Shown here in pieces: positions 1 to 9,186 of a stretch of 64,000 nucleotides of DNA. Below the pieces are notes generated by a model, which was not told the origin of the DNA, made no database searches, and saw only the letters and a program-made list of their open reading frames with translations. The stretch comes from Roseomonas sp. (GTDB lineage: Bacteria > Pseudomonadota > Alphaproteobacteria > Acetobacterales > Acetobacteraceae): the NCBI GenBank assembly GCA_020249775.1, contig JADCFA010000029.1, positions 1 through 64,000 of the forward strand, read 5' to 3'. Both the position numbers and the translations under genes were made by a program. Every line of letters begins with the position of its first letter. The first letter of the stretch is position 1.

Positions 1-712
1 GCAAAGCCTCACCTTTCGCCGCCGTCGCACTGCGCGCATCGCCGATCACGCCATTGGCGCTGAGTTCCTTGAAGGAACGCCGCCGCGCGAGTGCTGCCGG
101 TTGGCCTTCAACCCGCGTGCTATGCGGGCCATGCTGTTCGGCAAGCCGCGCGGGGCGCACCGCTTCGGGCATCAGGGTCATGACCATGGAAGCCTCGGCC
201 TCACAGGCGTGGAGCACATTGGATTGGCGTTCCAGAATGGGCGCAAAGGCATCGCCCGCCATGTGCCAATAGGTCGCGGCGGCCACCGGAATACCGCTTT
301 CGGCCTGCGCATCTACGGCCGCAACCGCCACCGCTTCGGCATTGCCGCCATGGCCATTCAGCAGCATGGCGCGCTTGAAGCCGGCACGCGCGGCGGAACG
401 CACAATGCCGCGCAGCACGCCCCCAAAAGCCGCGTAATCCAGCGTGACCGTGCCGCCGAAGGGAACGTGATGTTCGGCCAGCCCAGTCCAGACACAGGGG
501 GTCACCACCACCTATTCGCCGACGGCCACCATGCGCCGCGCAACGCGATGCGCCACACCGGTGGCGCAGATGATGTCAACACCGGTCGCGAGTGCCGGCC
601 CGTGCTGTTCCAGGGATGCCACCGGGATGATCACCAGCGCCCCCGCCGCAGCGCGGGCATTGAGTTCTTCGGAGGTCATTTTCATCCATTCGATTTCGGT
701 CGTCATGGCCAT
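1..712 (-). pseudogene. Creatininase family amidohydrolase, interrupted by an in-frame amber stop; runs off the left edge
   Basis: Creatininase-family enzymes are metal-dependent amidohydrolases acting on small cyclic or linear amides. The start ATG at 712 overlaps the stop of the upstream Bug receptor (TAATG), so the two are probably translationally coupled; a second ATG two codons on is an alternative start. The metal-binding motif SLEQHGP lies near residues 33-39. Codon 67 (514-512) is TAG. Reading straight through it in the same frame gives about 170 further codons of convincing creatininase sequence, VVVTPCVWTG followed by the family hallmark LNGHGGN near codons 118-124, and the frame stays open to base 1. 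This is a single nonsense substitution, not a frameshift. It may be a real pseudogene, a sequencing error or a suppressed stop. The substrate is unknown. Confidence 0.8.
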
Positions 713-1701
713 TACTCCGCGGTTGCGCCAGATTGTTCGACAAGGTCGCGCCAGATGGGTTCTTGCGCGCGCCAGAATTCGCCAAAAGCGGCGGGGGTTG
801 CATCCGTCATGGCGAGAACGCTCAAGGGCTTAAGGCGTGCGGCAAGCGCCTCATCCGCCATGACGCGCCTCAAGGCCGCGTGCAGTGTATTGATAGGGCC
901 AGCCGGGGTGCCGGCGGGGGCAACCACGGCAAACCAATTCTGCGCGTCAATGCCGCTGTCGGGCAGGGCTTCCGCCATGCCGGGGACATCCACCAATTCC
1001 GGCACAAAACTGATGCGCTGCGCGCTGCCAACCGCCAAAGGCCGGAAGCGGCCTTCGCGGATATGCGGAAGAAGCGCGGGGATGGCATCGAACATCATGT
1101 CAATCGTGCCTGAGGCGAGATCCTGAATGGCAAGTGACCCGCCACGATAGGGCACATGCGTGATTTGAATGCCAGCGGCGCGATTGAGCTTTTCAAGATA
1201 CAAATGGCTGATCGTGCCGGTGCCGGAAGACCCCATGGTGACGCGCCCTGGATTGGCGCGCGCAAAGGCCACCAGCTCCGCCAGGTTGCGATAGGGACGC
1301 TGGGCATTCACCACCAGCAGAATGCTGAATTGGCCAACGCGGGTGATCGGCGCCAGATCCCGCAAGGGATCAATGGGCATTTGCGCCCGATAGAGGAATT
1401 TATTGGCCGCGAGCACGGTGGCCGAGGTGAATAGCAGCGTATGCCCATCCTTCTCCGCCTGGGCCACCGCCAACGCGCCAAGATTACCGCCTGCACCCGG
1501 GCGGTTTTCAACGACCACCGGCTGCCCGAGCACGGGTGCCAAGCGTTCAGCGACCATGCGCGCTGTGATATCATTCGCACCACCGGGCGCGATGGGCACA
1601 ATCAGCCGCACCGGGCGGGTTGGGAAATTCTGCGCTTGCGCGGCGCTGGCGGCGAAAATGGCGCTGGCGCCGATCAGCGCGGCGCGACGGGAAATCGGCA
1701 T
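712..1701 (-). CDS. Bug/TctC-family tripartite tricarboxylate transporter substrate-binding protein
   Basis: This is a periplasmic solute receptor of the Bug family (329 aa, typical length). The start at 1701 is chosen because GGAGG sits just upstream and it opens an arginine-rich signal peptide (PISRRAALIGAS...AQAQ); an open frame reaches further upstream but lacks these features. Family motifs are RLIVPIAPGGANDITARM soon after the signal cleavage site, VVVENRPGAGGN and a GSSGTGT ligand-loop segment. Bug receptors bind carboxylates, amides and other small metabolites; many are orphans without nearby membrane subunits, as here. Coupling to the creatininase-like gene suggests an amide-like or derived ligand, but that is inference. 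Confidence 0.9.
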   Translation of the reverse strand: MPISRRAALIGASAIFAASAAQAQNFPTRPVRLIVPIAPGGANDITARMVAERLAPVLGQPVVVENRPGAGGNLGALAVAQAEKDGHTLLFTSATVLAANKFLYRAQMPIDPLRDLAPITRVGQFSILLVVNAQRPYRNLAELVAFARANPGRVTMGSSGTGTISHLYLEKLNRAAGIQITHVPYRGGSLAIQDLASGTIDMMFDAIPALLPHIREGRFRPLAVGSAQRISFVPELVDVPGMAEALPDSGIDAQNWFAVVAPAGTPAGPINTLHAALRRVMADEALAARLKPLSVLAMTDATPAAFGEFWRAQEPIWRDLVEQSGATAE

Positions 1702-1765
1702 GGGGAACCTCCGGCTTGGGATAGGGAAGGCTAAGCCGGAAAGGGGCTGGAAGAAAACAGGCGCC

Positions 1766-3307
1766 TTAGCCCCGCATCGCCGGCCCATCCAGAAATTCCC
1801 GCGCCTTGGCGCGCATGGCGGCAAGCTTTTCGGGCTTCAGCTTGCGCAAGCCCATCACCGGCATGGCCATGCGCGGGTTGCGCGCAAATTCCTCCGCATG
1901 GCGGGCGATGAAATCCCAATAGAGGAAATTGAAGGGGCAGGCGCGCGGCCCCACCGCATCCTTCGCATCATGCGCGCAGCCGCGGCAGTAATCGCCCATG
2001 CGGTTGATATAGGCCGCCGATGCCGCATAGGGCTTGGACGCCATAACGCCGCCATCGGCATAAAGCGCCATGCCCTGGGTATTGGGCAATTCCACCCAAT
2101 CAAAGGCATCGGCATAGACGGAAAGATACCAGCGATTGACCTCGGCTGGATCAAGCCCGGCGATCAGCGCGAAATTGCCGGTGATCATCAGGCGCTGAAT
2201 GTGATGCGCATAGGCGTGATCGCGCGTCTGCCCCACCGCCTGAGACATGCAACGCATGGAGGTCTCCGCGCCCCAATAGAACGCCGGCAAGGGGCGCTTG
2301 GCGGAAAGCGCATTGCCTTCCGCATAGCCTGGCATCAGCAACCAATAGAGCCCGCGCACATATTCGCGCCAGCCAATGATCTGGCGAATAAAACCCTCAA
2401 CGGCATTGAGCGGAGCCTTGCCATCGCGCCAGGCTTGCTCAGCCGCGATGCAAATCGCGCGCGGGTCAAGCAGGCCGATATTGAGGCTGGTGGAAATCAG
2501 CGAATGAAACAGAAAGGGCTGATCTGCGGCCATGGCATCCTGGTAATCGCCAAAACGCGGCAGGCGATCACGGATGAAGGCGGCCAGCGCCGCCTCTGCA
2601 TCACGCGCCGTGACGGGCCAAGCAAAGCCCTCTGCCGCGCCGAAATGCGTGCCGAAACGTGCGCTGACCAATGCGATGACATCACGCGTAATGTCATCCG
2701 GCGCAAAGCGCGGCGCGGCGGGCGGTGTCACACCGGCGGGCAGGGCCGCGCGGTTTTCGGCATCGTAATTCCAGGCGCCGCCGGCAGGTTCATCGCCTTC
2801 CATCAGCAGGCCGGTTTCGCGGCGCATTTCGCGATAGAAGAATTCCATGCGGTATTGCTTGCGCCCCTTGGCCCAGGCGCGAAAGCGCGGCAGGTCGCAA
2901 ATGAAGCGATGATCGGGGCGGATTTCGACCGGCAGGCCAAGGGTTTTTTCCCAAGCCTCCATATCCTGCAAGACGCGCCATTCGCCGGGATGGGTGGCAA
3001 TGATACGCTGCGGGCGATGCCGCGCCACAGCGCGCGCCACTTCACTGGCAAAGCTTTGCGTATTGGCCGGATCATCCAGGCGGATGTAATCCACGGCCAC
3101 GCCGCGCGCTTCCAAGGCGCGGGCGAAATGGCGCATGGCAGACAGGATCAGGATGATCTTTTGCGGGTGATGCGGGACATAGGTGCATTCCGTCATCACC
3201 TCCATCATCAAGACGCGGTCCCGCTTGGGATCGAGCCCCTCAAGCGCCGAAACACCGGGCGTCAATTGATCGCCCAGGACCACGCGCAGTGCTGCAGTTT
3301 TGCTCAT
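1766..3307 (-). CDS. Cryptochrome/photolyase family protein, FeS-containing (6-4) photolyase type
   Basis: This 513-aa protein belongs to the deoxyribodipyrimidine photolyase-related (FeS-BCP/PhrB-like) flavoproteins that repair (6-4) photoproducts using light. It opens with RVVLGDQLTP, the usual N-terminus of the group. Cys353, Cys441, Cys444 and Cys457 have spacing 88-3-13, matching the four 4Fe4S ligands of Agrobacterium PhrB (350, 438, 441, 454), which strongly supports the subfamily. The C-terminal FAD-binding helical region contains GWREYVRG and HHIQRLMITGNF. Its ATG overlaps the stop of the upstream DUF6134 gene by 4 bp (ATGA), so it is probably cotranscribed with that gene and the SDR. 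The repair assignment rests on family membership; activity cannot be seen from the sequence. Confidence 0.92.
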   Translation of the reverse strand: MSKTAALRVVLGDQLTPGVSALEGLDPKRDRVLMMEVMTECTYVPHHPQKIILILSAMRHFARALEARGVAVDYIRLDDPANTQSFASEVARAVARHRPQRIIATHPGEWRVLQDMEAWEKTLGLPVEIRPDHRFICDLPRFRAWAKGRKQYRMEFFYREMRRETGLLMEGDEPAGGAWNYDAENRAALPAGVTPPAAPRFAPDDITRDVIALVSARFGTHFGAAEGFAWPVTARDAEAALAAFIRDRLPRFGDYQDAMAADQPFLFHSLISTSLNIGLLDPRAICIAAEQAWRDGKAPLNAVEGFIRQIIGWREYVRGLYWLLMPGYAEGNALSAKRPLPAFYWGAETSMRCMSQAVGQTRDHAYAHHIQRLMITGNFALIAGLDPAEVNRWYLSVYADAFDWVELPNTQGMALYADGGVMASKPYAASAAYINRMGDYCRGCAHDAKDAVGPRACPFNFLYWDFIARHAEEFARNPRMAMPVMGLRKLKPEKLAAMRAKAREFLDGPAMRG

Positions 3308-3909
3308 CCGATCAGCTCATAAATAACGGCGCTGCCATCCTCGCCCTTGGTGGCAAGCGCCACCCAGCGGCCTTCCGCATCGTAGCGCGCCACCGCTTCA
3401 ACCACCCCATTCAGAGTGAATTGCACGCCGCCACCGGGAACCGCGCTGCGTGCCGCAATACCTGGGATCAGCGCGCAGTTCAGCGGGCGGATCAGCGGGC
3501 GGGCGAAATTGGCACCATTCCACCAAGTCAGCGGCGCGGCATTGGCGGGCAGGCGCGCCTCACCTTCCGGCCCTTGCGCCACCAAAGCTCCAGCTGCAGC
3601 CATCACCCGCGCCTCGGTCACGGTGCCATTGCGGTCATGGCGCGATGTCAGGCGTTGCAGGCGGTCATTTGCCCAATCCTCCGCGATATCATGGCGCAGG
3701 CGAAACACGGTGAAGCCAGCAAGCTTCACCTGCAAGGCGATTTCGGTCTGCACGGAAAGCTTCGCGGCATTGCCCGAAAGCCGCACCTGATGCGTGCCAA
3801 TCTCTCGGCCTTCGCGCAGCACACGAAAGCGCACCGGCCCGGGCGCGGCGAAGGCAGTCGCGGGCAGCAAGGCACCAGGCAGGGCGAGAAAGGCACGACG
3901 CAACATCAA
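3304..3909 (-). CDS. DUF6134 family secreted protein
   Basis: A 201-aa protein with an N-terminal signal peptide (LRRAFLALPGALLPATAFA), so probably periplasmic or cell-envelope. The body is beta-rich, with RFRVLREGREIGTHQVR and FTVFRLRHDIAEDW, a pattern I associate with DUF6134; its function is not established. Two adjacent ATG codons (3909 and 3906) are possible starts. The start overlaps the end of the SDR gene by 4 bp and the stop overlaps the photolyase start by 4 bp, so all three are likely translated from one message. The pairing with a photolyase recurs in the literature for unrelated small genes, so it is not evidence of a role in repair. Confidence 0.8.
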   Translation of the reverse strand: MMLRRAFLALPGALLPATAFAAPGPVRFRVLREGREIGTHQVRLSGNAAKLSVQTEIALQVKLAGFTVFRLRHDIAEDWANDRLQRLTSRHDRNGTVTEARVMAAAGALVAQGPEGEARLPANAAPLTWWNGANFARPLIRPLNCALIPGIAARSAVPGGGVQFTLNGVVEAVARYDAEGRWVALATKGEDGSAVIYELIG

Positions 3910-4634
3910 CCACGGCTCCGCACAGTGGAACGGCCGCCATCCACGGCCATGATCTGGCCGGTGATCCAGCCCGCCTGATCCGATAGCAGGAAATCCGCGA
4001 GTGCCGCGGCATCCTCACCCTCTCCGAGCCTTGGGATCGGGTGTTGCTTCGCAATCGCATCGGCCATTTGCGCATTCGCCAGCAGTGGCGCGGCCATAGT
4101 GCTGCGCGTCAGGGATGGCGCGATGCAATTGATGCGAATGGCCGGCGCCAATTCGGCGGCGAGTGCGACTGTCAGCCCCTCCACCGCGCCCTTGGCGGCG
4201 GCAATCGCCGCATGGTTGGTGAAGCCTGCCCTGGCGGCGATAGAAGAAAGCAGCACGACCGAACCGCGCCCCGCCGCCAGCGCATCCTGCGCGGCCTGAA
4301 TGGCAAGCACGGCGCCAAGCGCATTCAGGCGAAAGGCGCCAATCATATCCGCCTCCGACACGCGTTTCAGCGGCTTCAGCGCAATGGAACCCACGCAATA
4401 GGCAAGCCCCGCCAAGGGCGTGCCGGCAGCGGCCACGGCGCCGCGCAAGGCAGCGGCGTCTTCCACATCGGCCGGGATCGCGAGGCTGCCCGGGATTTCG
4501 CCGGCAAGCGCGGTAAGCCGCGCGGCATCGCGCGCCACCAGCACGGGCCGCAGCCCGCGCGCCGCCACCCGCCGCGCCAGCGCCGCCCCCACCGCGCCGG
4601 TCGCGCCCAGGATCAGGATTGATGTGTCAGCCAT
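3906..4634 (-). CDS. SDR-family oxidoreductase, catalytic Tyr replaced by Ile
   Basis: A short-chain dehydrogenase/reductase fold of 242 aa. The start at 4634 (MADTSILILG) follows GGAGGGG at a good distance; the open frame upstream of it has no such signal. The nucleotide-binding motif LGATGAVGAALARR is a normal GxxxGxG loop, and the active-site Ser is present in VVLLSSIAAR. In the usual YxxxK motif the sequence reads HAAIAAAKGAVEGL, so the Lys is kept but the Tyr is Ile (codon ATT). This variant occurs in a known subgroup of SDR-like proteins and suggests a non-classical mechanism or a non-catalytic role. It is the first gene of an apparent operon with the DUF6134 and photolyase genes. Confidence 0.88.
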   Translation of the reverse strand: MADTSILILGATGAVGAALARRVAARGLRPVLVARDAARLTALAGEIPGSLAIPADVEDAAALRGAVAAAGTPLAGLAYCVGSIALKPLKRVSEADMIGAFRLNALGAVLAIQAAQDALAAGRGSVVLLSSIAARAGFTNHAAIAAAKGAVEGLTVALAAELAPAIRINCIAPSLTRSTMAAPLLANAQMADAIAKQHPIPRLGEGEDAAALADFLLSDQAGWITGQIMAVDGGRSTVRSRG

Positions 4635-4729
4635 GCTGCCCCTCCGATATACTGTCACCAAATGGTCATGCGCGACAAAAGCGCGAGGGGCGCGACAAGC
4701 CGGGCGCGCCGTGCCACTATGCGCGGGCG

Positions 4730-5260
4730 ATGCATCAACTCCTTCTGCTGCGCCATGCCAAATCCGCCTGGGATGACCCGGCGCTGGCCGATCATGCGCG
4801 GCCCTTGAATGGAAGGGGCAGGCGCGCGGCGGCGGCCATGGCCAATGCGATGCGCGGCCTTGGGCTTTCGCCCGATGTGGTGCTGGTGTCTTCCGCCAGG
4901 CGCACGCTGCAAACCCTGGAAGCGCTTTTGCCCCTGCCCGATAGCCCGATCATTGAGCCGATGGATGAGCTTTACTTGGCATCCTGGCAGAATCTGCTCG
5001 GGCTTTTGCACCGCGTACCGGAAACGGCGCGGAGCGTCCTGCTGATCGGCCATAATCCCGGCCTGCATGATCTGGCGCTGGCGCTGACCGGCGCGGACGC
5101 CATGGCGCGCAACCCGGAGGCGCGGCGCATGGCCGGCGCCTTTCCCACGGCTGCTTTGGCGGAATTCAGCATCTCCAGCCCCTGGCCCAACCTGGCGGAG
5201 GGTGGCGGGCGGCTGGTGCGTTTCATGATCCCCGCCGATCTGCCGGAAATGGCGGAATGA
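4730..5260 (+). CDS. SixA-type phosphohistidine phosphatase (histidine phosphatase family)
   Basis: A 176-aa protein of the phosphoglycerate-mutase-like histidine phosphatase superfamily. It starts MHQLLLLRHAKSAW, with the catalytic RHA (RHG-type) motif at residues 8-10, the SixA-typical KS-W following, and SSARRTLQT carrying the second phosphate-pocket arginine. The later HNPGLHD supplies the second catalytic His. SixA dephosphorylates phosphohistidine in HPt or PTSNtr proteins; the actual substrate here is not known. The start was set at the methionine directly before the conserved strand. The stop overlaps the CYTH/CHAD gene start by 4 bp, a pairing of polyphosphate- and phosphohistidine-related genes that suggests coupled expression. 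Confidence 0.88.
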   Translation: MHQLLLLRHAKSAWDDPALADHARPLNGRGRRAAAAMANAMRGLGLSPDVVLVSSARRTLQTLEALLPLPDSPIIEPMDELYLASWQNLLGLLHRVPETARSVLLIGHNPGLHDLALALTGADAMARNPEARRMAGAFPTAALAEFSISSPWPNLAEGGGRLVRFMIPADLPEMAE

Positions 5261-6801
5261 ATCGCCCGGGGCCAGAAATCGTCGGTGATAGGGCCGAGCC
5301 CAAGGCCCCGCCCCCGGAACCGCCCCTTAGTCTGGAATTTGTTTTGCCGGTGGCGGAAGCGGCCCGGCTTCTGCGCTTTCCCATCCTGGCTGCGCTCCGC
5401 CAGGGGCGCATCAGCACGCAGGCCGAGGAAACCCGCTGGCTCGATACCGCGTCAGGCGCGCTGGCCGATGTCGGCACGCTGTTGGAAGTGCCTCGGCGCG
5501 GCCCAAGGCGGCTGATCCGCCTGACACCGCCCGCCGAAGCACCTTGGCATCCTGCCCAGACCCTGCCGCCCGAGGCGCTGTTCGCCCCCCATGAACTGCC
5601 CGAAGCGGCCGAGGGGGAGGCGCTGATCCCGCTTGCCGCCTTCAGCGGCAAAAGGCGCAGCCAGCGCCTGTTGATCGGCGATGCGCTGGTGGTGCTGAGC
5701 CTGATCCAAGGGCATTTGCGCGCGGTGGCGGCGGAGCGCGAATTGGCGCGGGTCTTTCTTTCAGGCCCGGCGCCTGCGGTGCTGGACCTTGCGCAGCGCC
5801 TGACGACAGCCCTGCCCCTGCTGCCACCAAGCCAAAGCCTGGGCGCGGAGGCGCTCAGCCTTGCCACGGCTCGGGCGCTCGAACCGCGCCGGCGCGGTGC
5901 ACCTGATACGTCAAAGGCCACCAGCGCCGAGGCCTGTTTCACGCTTGCCATCGGGCATTTGCTGGAAGTGGCGCTGCATTACGCGCCGATAGCGCGGGCC
6001 GGGCTTGATATTGAGGGCGTGCATCAGTTGCGGGTGGCGCTGCGCCGGCTGCGTTCCGTGCTGAAAGTCTTCCGCCCGATCACAGGCTGCAAGCAAGGCC
6101 GGGCGCTGGATGGGGCTTTGAAGGAATTGCTGGGGCTGTTGGGCCCGGCGCGGGATTGGGATGTCTTTCTGGCTGGGATCGGCGCCGATCTGGCCGGGCT
6201 TCTGCCCGAAGATCACCGCCTGCACGCCCTGCTTGAGGCGGCAGCGGCCGAACGCCAAGCCGCCTATCAGGCGCTGGCCAGCGCGCTGGATGGGCCGGGC
6301 TGGCGGCAGGTACAGGTTGCCGGCATTGCCTTCCTGTATGAAAAACCCTGGCGCGCGGGGGCGGAGGCAGCGCGGCTTGGCTGGCTCGATGGCCCGCCGC
6401 GCGAATTCGCCGCGCATGTGCTGGAAAAGCGCTTGCGGAAGCTTTGTGATGACGGCGCGGAGATCGACACCCTCCCGCCCGAGGCGCTGCATGCGCTTCG
6501 CCTGGATGCCAAACGGCTGCGCTATGCGGCCGAGGTCTTCGCCCCGGTCTTCCCGCATAAGGCCGCGCGGCGCTTCCAACGTCGGCTGGCCGCGCTGCAG
6601 GAGGAATTAGGCCGCAGCAATGACGCGGCCGTTGCCCGAGCCCTGGTGCAGCGGCTGGCGCGGGCGGGTGATGAGGGCCGCCTCTGGGCCATTGGCGCGG
6701 CGGAAGGCTGGTGCCTGGCAAGGTCTGTGGCGGATCGAAATGCTATCCTCAATGCTTGGGAAAAATTGACTGCGAAAGAATCATTCTGGTCAGGGGATTA
6801 G
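5257..6801 (+). CDS. CYTH and CHAD domain-containing protein
   Basis: A 514-aa protein. The N-terminal half (about residues 24-215) is a divergent CYTH triphosphate-tunnel domain, seen as EFVLPV, the DTASGALA region and basic/acidic beta-strand alternation. The C-terminal part (about 225-505) is a CHAD helical domain with two repeats of the histidine/arginine-rich signature: VHQLRVALRRLRSVLKVF and LHALRLDAKRLRYAAEVF. CHAD domains bind inorganic polyphosphate; CYTH enzymes hydrolyse inorganic triphosphate. The first CYTH strand lacks a clear EIExK motif, so triphosphatase activity is less certain than polyphosphate binding. It is coupled to sixA by ATGA. Confidence 0.88.
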   Translation: MNRPGPEIVGDRAEPKAPPPEPPLSLEFVLPVAEAARLLRFPILAALRQGRISTQAEETRWLDTASGALADVGTLLEVPRRGPRRLIRLTPPAEAPWHPAQTLPPEALFAPHELPEAAEGEALIPLAAFSGKRRSQRLLIGDALVVLSLIQGHLRAVAAERELARVFLSGPAPAVLDLAQRLTTALPLLPPSQSLGAEALSLATARALEPRRRGAPDTSKATSAEACFTLAIGHLLEVALHYAPIARAGLDIEGVHQLRVALRRLRSVLKVFRPITGCKQGRALDGALKELLGLLGPARDWDVFLAGIGADLAGLLPEDHRLHALLEAAAAERQAAYQALASALDGPGWRQVQVAGIAFLYEKPWRAGAEAARLGWLDGPPREFAAHVLEKRLRKLCDDGAEIDTLPPEALHALRLDAKRLRYAAEVFAPVFPHKAARRFQRRLAALQEELGRSNDAAVARALVQRLARAGDEGRLWAIGAAEGWCLARSVADRNAILNAWEKLTAKESFWSGD

Positions 6802-6892
6802 GTGCATATCTTCGCGTTTTGTGTGAGTGCAGCGTCGTTTTTAACATTTTTGCCAGTTGTAACACCGCGAAAAATTCGGTTATCCGTGCCTT

Positions 6893-7444
6893 GTGCGTGA
6901 ACCTAGGCGTATCTTCAAGGGAAGGCAATTCGGCCCCCGCTTCGGCGGTTCCGGGCTGGGTGTGGCTTGCGCGGTGGTTGCGGCGCTGTTTCTTGGCTTT
7001 GGTTTGCCGTCCAATCTTTTCGGCTCGGCCCCGGCGGATCGGCCTGTTACTGCCGAGCCTCTGCAAATCCGCGTTTTTGATGGCGAAACGCTTGGACTCG
7101 GGGATCGCATCATTCGGCTTTCCGGCATTGCCGCCCCATCGCGGGGCGAGGCCTGCGGCGGCGATACCTCCAGCGCTGATTGTGGCGCAGCGGCGGCGGC
7201 GGCGCTCGCCCGCCTGGTGCATGGCCAGGCCATTACCTGCCGGGTTGAGGGCTATGATGGCTTCCGCCGCGGGCTTGGCCGCTGCATCGCCGGCGGGCGG
7301 GATGTGAATGCCGCCATGGTGGAATCTGGCTTTGCCCTAGCCTCTGCTTCCGTTCTGCGTCCCTTGGAAGTGGCGGCGCGCAATGGTCGGCAGGGGCTTT
7401 GGGCCGATGCCAGCCAGATCCCCGCGGAATGGCGCCGGCGCTGA
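6893..7444 (+). CDS. Thermonuclease (SNase-like) family protein with N-terminal membrane anchor
   Basis: A 183-aa protein starting at GTG. Residues about 22-42 form a hydrophobic anchor or signal segment, followed by an SNase/OB-fold domain: IRVFDGETLGLGDRIIRLSGIAAP is the canonical D-G-D-T-like start. The usual catalytic R-x-x-G-I-D-A-P strand is present as RLSGIAAP, but the Asp after Ile is Ala, and the later sequence RGLGRCIAGGRDVNAAMVESG matches the family's Y-x-R-x-L-A-x-V...G-x-A segment only loosely. Alphaproteobacteria carry many such exported SNase-like proteins, often of unproven nuclease activity. The gene stands alone between the CYTH/CHAD gene and gltA. Confidence 0.8.
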   Translation: MREPRRIFKGRQFGPRFGGSGLGVACAVVAALFLGFGLPSNLFGSAPADRPVTAEPLQIRVFDGETLGLGDRIIRLSGIAAPSRGEACGGDTSSADCGAAAAAALARLVHGQAITCRVEGYDGFRRGLGRCIAGGRDVNAAMVESGFALASASVLRPLEVAARNGRQGLWADASQIPAEWRRR

Positions 7445-7649
7445 TCTGGCGCTTTTGCTCCCCCGCATAGACAAACCCCAGGCTTTTGCATCGCTTTTTC
7501 AGTGCGGCTTTACGCTTTGGGGTTAGCCTTCACCATCATGTCGGTGACGGGGTTTGCCAATCTGGCCGGTCCGCCCTTATCCTGCACCGCACCATGATTT
7601 GGCGCCTCCGCTTTTGCTGGCGGCGTGACCGTTTTTGAGGAAGACAAGC

Positions 7650-8957
7650 ATGACCACGAAGCCCCAGGGGTCCATTACCATCACTTTGGATGGCACAAAC
7701 AAAAGCACGACGCTGCCGCTTTTGGGCGGCACGCTGGGGCCGCAGGTTGCGGATATTCGCAAGCTTTATGGCGACCTTGGCATCTTCACCTTCGACCCTG
7801 GCTATGGCGCGACCGCTTCCTGCGAAAGCACCATCACCTATATTGATGGTGATGCGGGCGTCCTGCTCTATCGCGGCTATCCCATTGAACAATTGGCCGA
7901 AAAATCGAGCTTCCTGGAAATTTCCTATCTGCTGCTGAATGGTGATTTGCCCAATGCCGCGCAGTATGAGGAATTCCGCAAGGGTGTGACCTATCACACC
8001 ATGCTGCATGAACAGCTCCGCCGTTTCTTTGACGGGTTCCGCCGCGATGCGCACCCGATGGCGGTGATGTGCGGCGTGGTGGGCGCTCTGGCCGCCTTCT
8101 ATCACGATAATCTGGACATCAATGATGCGCGCCAGCGCGAAATCGCGGCCTTCCGCCTGATTGCGAAAGTGCCGACCATTGCGGCCTGGGCCTATAAATA
8201 TTCCATCGGCCAACCCTTCATGTATCCGCGCAATGATCTGAGCTATGCGGAAAACTTCCTTTACATGCTGAACGCTGTGCCGGCTGAGCCCTGGGTGAAT
8301 AACCCGATCCTGGCGCGCGCCATGGACCGCATCCTGATCCTGCATGCGGATCACGAACAGAATGCGTCCACCAGCACGGTGCGGCTGGCCGGTTCAACCG
8401 GTGCCAACCCCTTCGCCTGCATCGCCGCCGGCATCGCTGCCCTTTGGGGTCCGGCGCATGGTGGTGCCAATGAAGCCGTGCTGAAAATGCTCGGCGAAAT
8501 TGGCCATCCCAAGAATATCCCTGGCTTTATCAGCGAAGTGAAGGACAAGAACAGCCACACCAAGCTGATGGGCTTCGGCCATCGGGTCTATAAGAATTTC
8601 GACCCGCGCGCGAAGATCATGAAGGAAACCTGCCACGAGGTGCTGGCGGAACTCGGCATCAAGGATGAGCCGCTATTGGATATGGCGATGGAGATGGAAC
8701 GCATCGCGCTTTCCGATGATTACTTCATCAGCCGCAAGCTTTATCCGAATGTGGATTTCTATTCGGGCATTATTCTGAAGGCGATGGGCATTCCGACCCA
8801 TATGTTCACCGTGTTGTTCGCCGTGGCGCGCACGGTCGGCTGGGTGAGCCAGTGGAAGGAATTGATCGAAGACCCAAGCCAGCGCATCGGTCGGCCGCGG
8901 CAGGTCTATAGCGGTGCGGCGGAACGGCCCTTCGTGCCAATGGCGCTCAGGCCCTGA
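7650..8957 (+). CDS. gltA: Citrate synthase
   Basis: Citrate synthase condenses oxaloacetate and acetyl-CoA, the entry step of the TCA cycle, in the cytosol. The protein is 435 aa, of the Gram-negative hexameric type. The start at 7650 (MTTKPQG) is preceded by GAGGAAG; a TTG five codons upstream is in frame but has no signal. Catalytic residues are visible: His in [18 protein letters not shown], His in [10 protein letters not shown], and Asp in [21 protein letters not shown] is the family signature. The gene is monocistronic; a GC hairpin begins over its stop codon. Confidence 0.98.
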   Translation: MTTKPQGSITITLDGTNKSTTLPLLGGTLGPQVADIRKLYGDLGIFTFDPGYGATASCESTITYIDGDAGVLLYRGYPIEQLAEKSSFLEISYLLLNGDLPNAAQYEEFRKGVTYHTMLHEQLRRFFDGFRRDAHPMAVMCGVVGALAAFYHDNLDINDARQREIAAFRLIAKVPTIAAWAYKYSIGQPFMYPRNDLSYAENFLYMLNAVPAEPWVNNPILARAMDRILILHADHEQNASTSTVRLAGSTGANPFACIAAGIAALWGPAHGGANEAVLKMLGEIGHPKNIPGFISEVKDKNSHTKLMGFGHRVYKNFDPRAKIMKETCHEVLAELGIKDEPLLDMAMEMERIALSDDYFISRKLYPNVDFYSGIILKAMGIPTHMFTVLFAVARTVGWVSQWKELIEDPSQRIGRPRQVYSGAAERPFVPMALRP

Positions 8958-8999
8958 ACAGGGCCACCCTCCCCGGGGTTCTTCGCCTCGGAAGGGGAG
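8950..8999 (+). terminator. Possible terminator or mRNA-end hairpins after gltA
   Basis: GGCCCT (8950-8955) and AGGGCC (8960-8965) form a perfect 6-bp stem with a GAAC tetraloop and include the gltA stop codon. A second stem, CTCCCC (8969-8974) with GGGGAG (8994-8999), follows. There is no clear T tract after either, so this may be an RNA-stabilising 3' end and not an intrinsic terminator. Confidence 0.3.
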
Positions 9000-9186
9000 C
9001 GCCGTTAATTCCGTGTCAGGAAAGAATACCCCAATTTTTTAAGGCCTCTCGTGCAATTATGGGTGTATGGATGCCACTGACACGATCAACCAGAAACCGA
9101 AGATCAGGCTGAAATTAACACCCCTTGCGCAAAATGCCGGTTTGGTGTTAACCTCCTCAACGTCTTCGAAGCTTAGGTTAGGAACC

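Noticed and set aside
101-1126. A 341-codon plus-strand open frame
   Set aside because: It lies antisense to the creatininase and Bug genes, is His/Arg-rich and matches no family. It is a by-product of GC-rich codon use.
1403-3322. A 639-codon plus-strand open frame
   Set aside because: It covers the Bug and FeS photolyase genes in antisense, while the minus-strand products have clear motifs and start sites.
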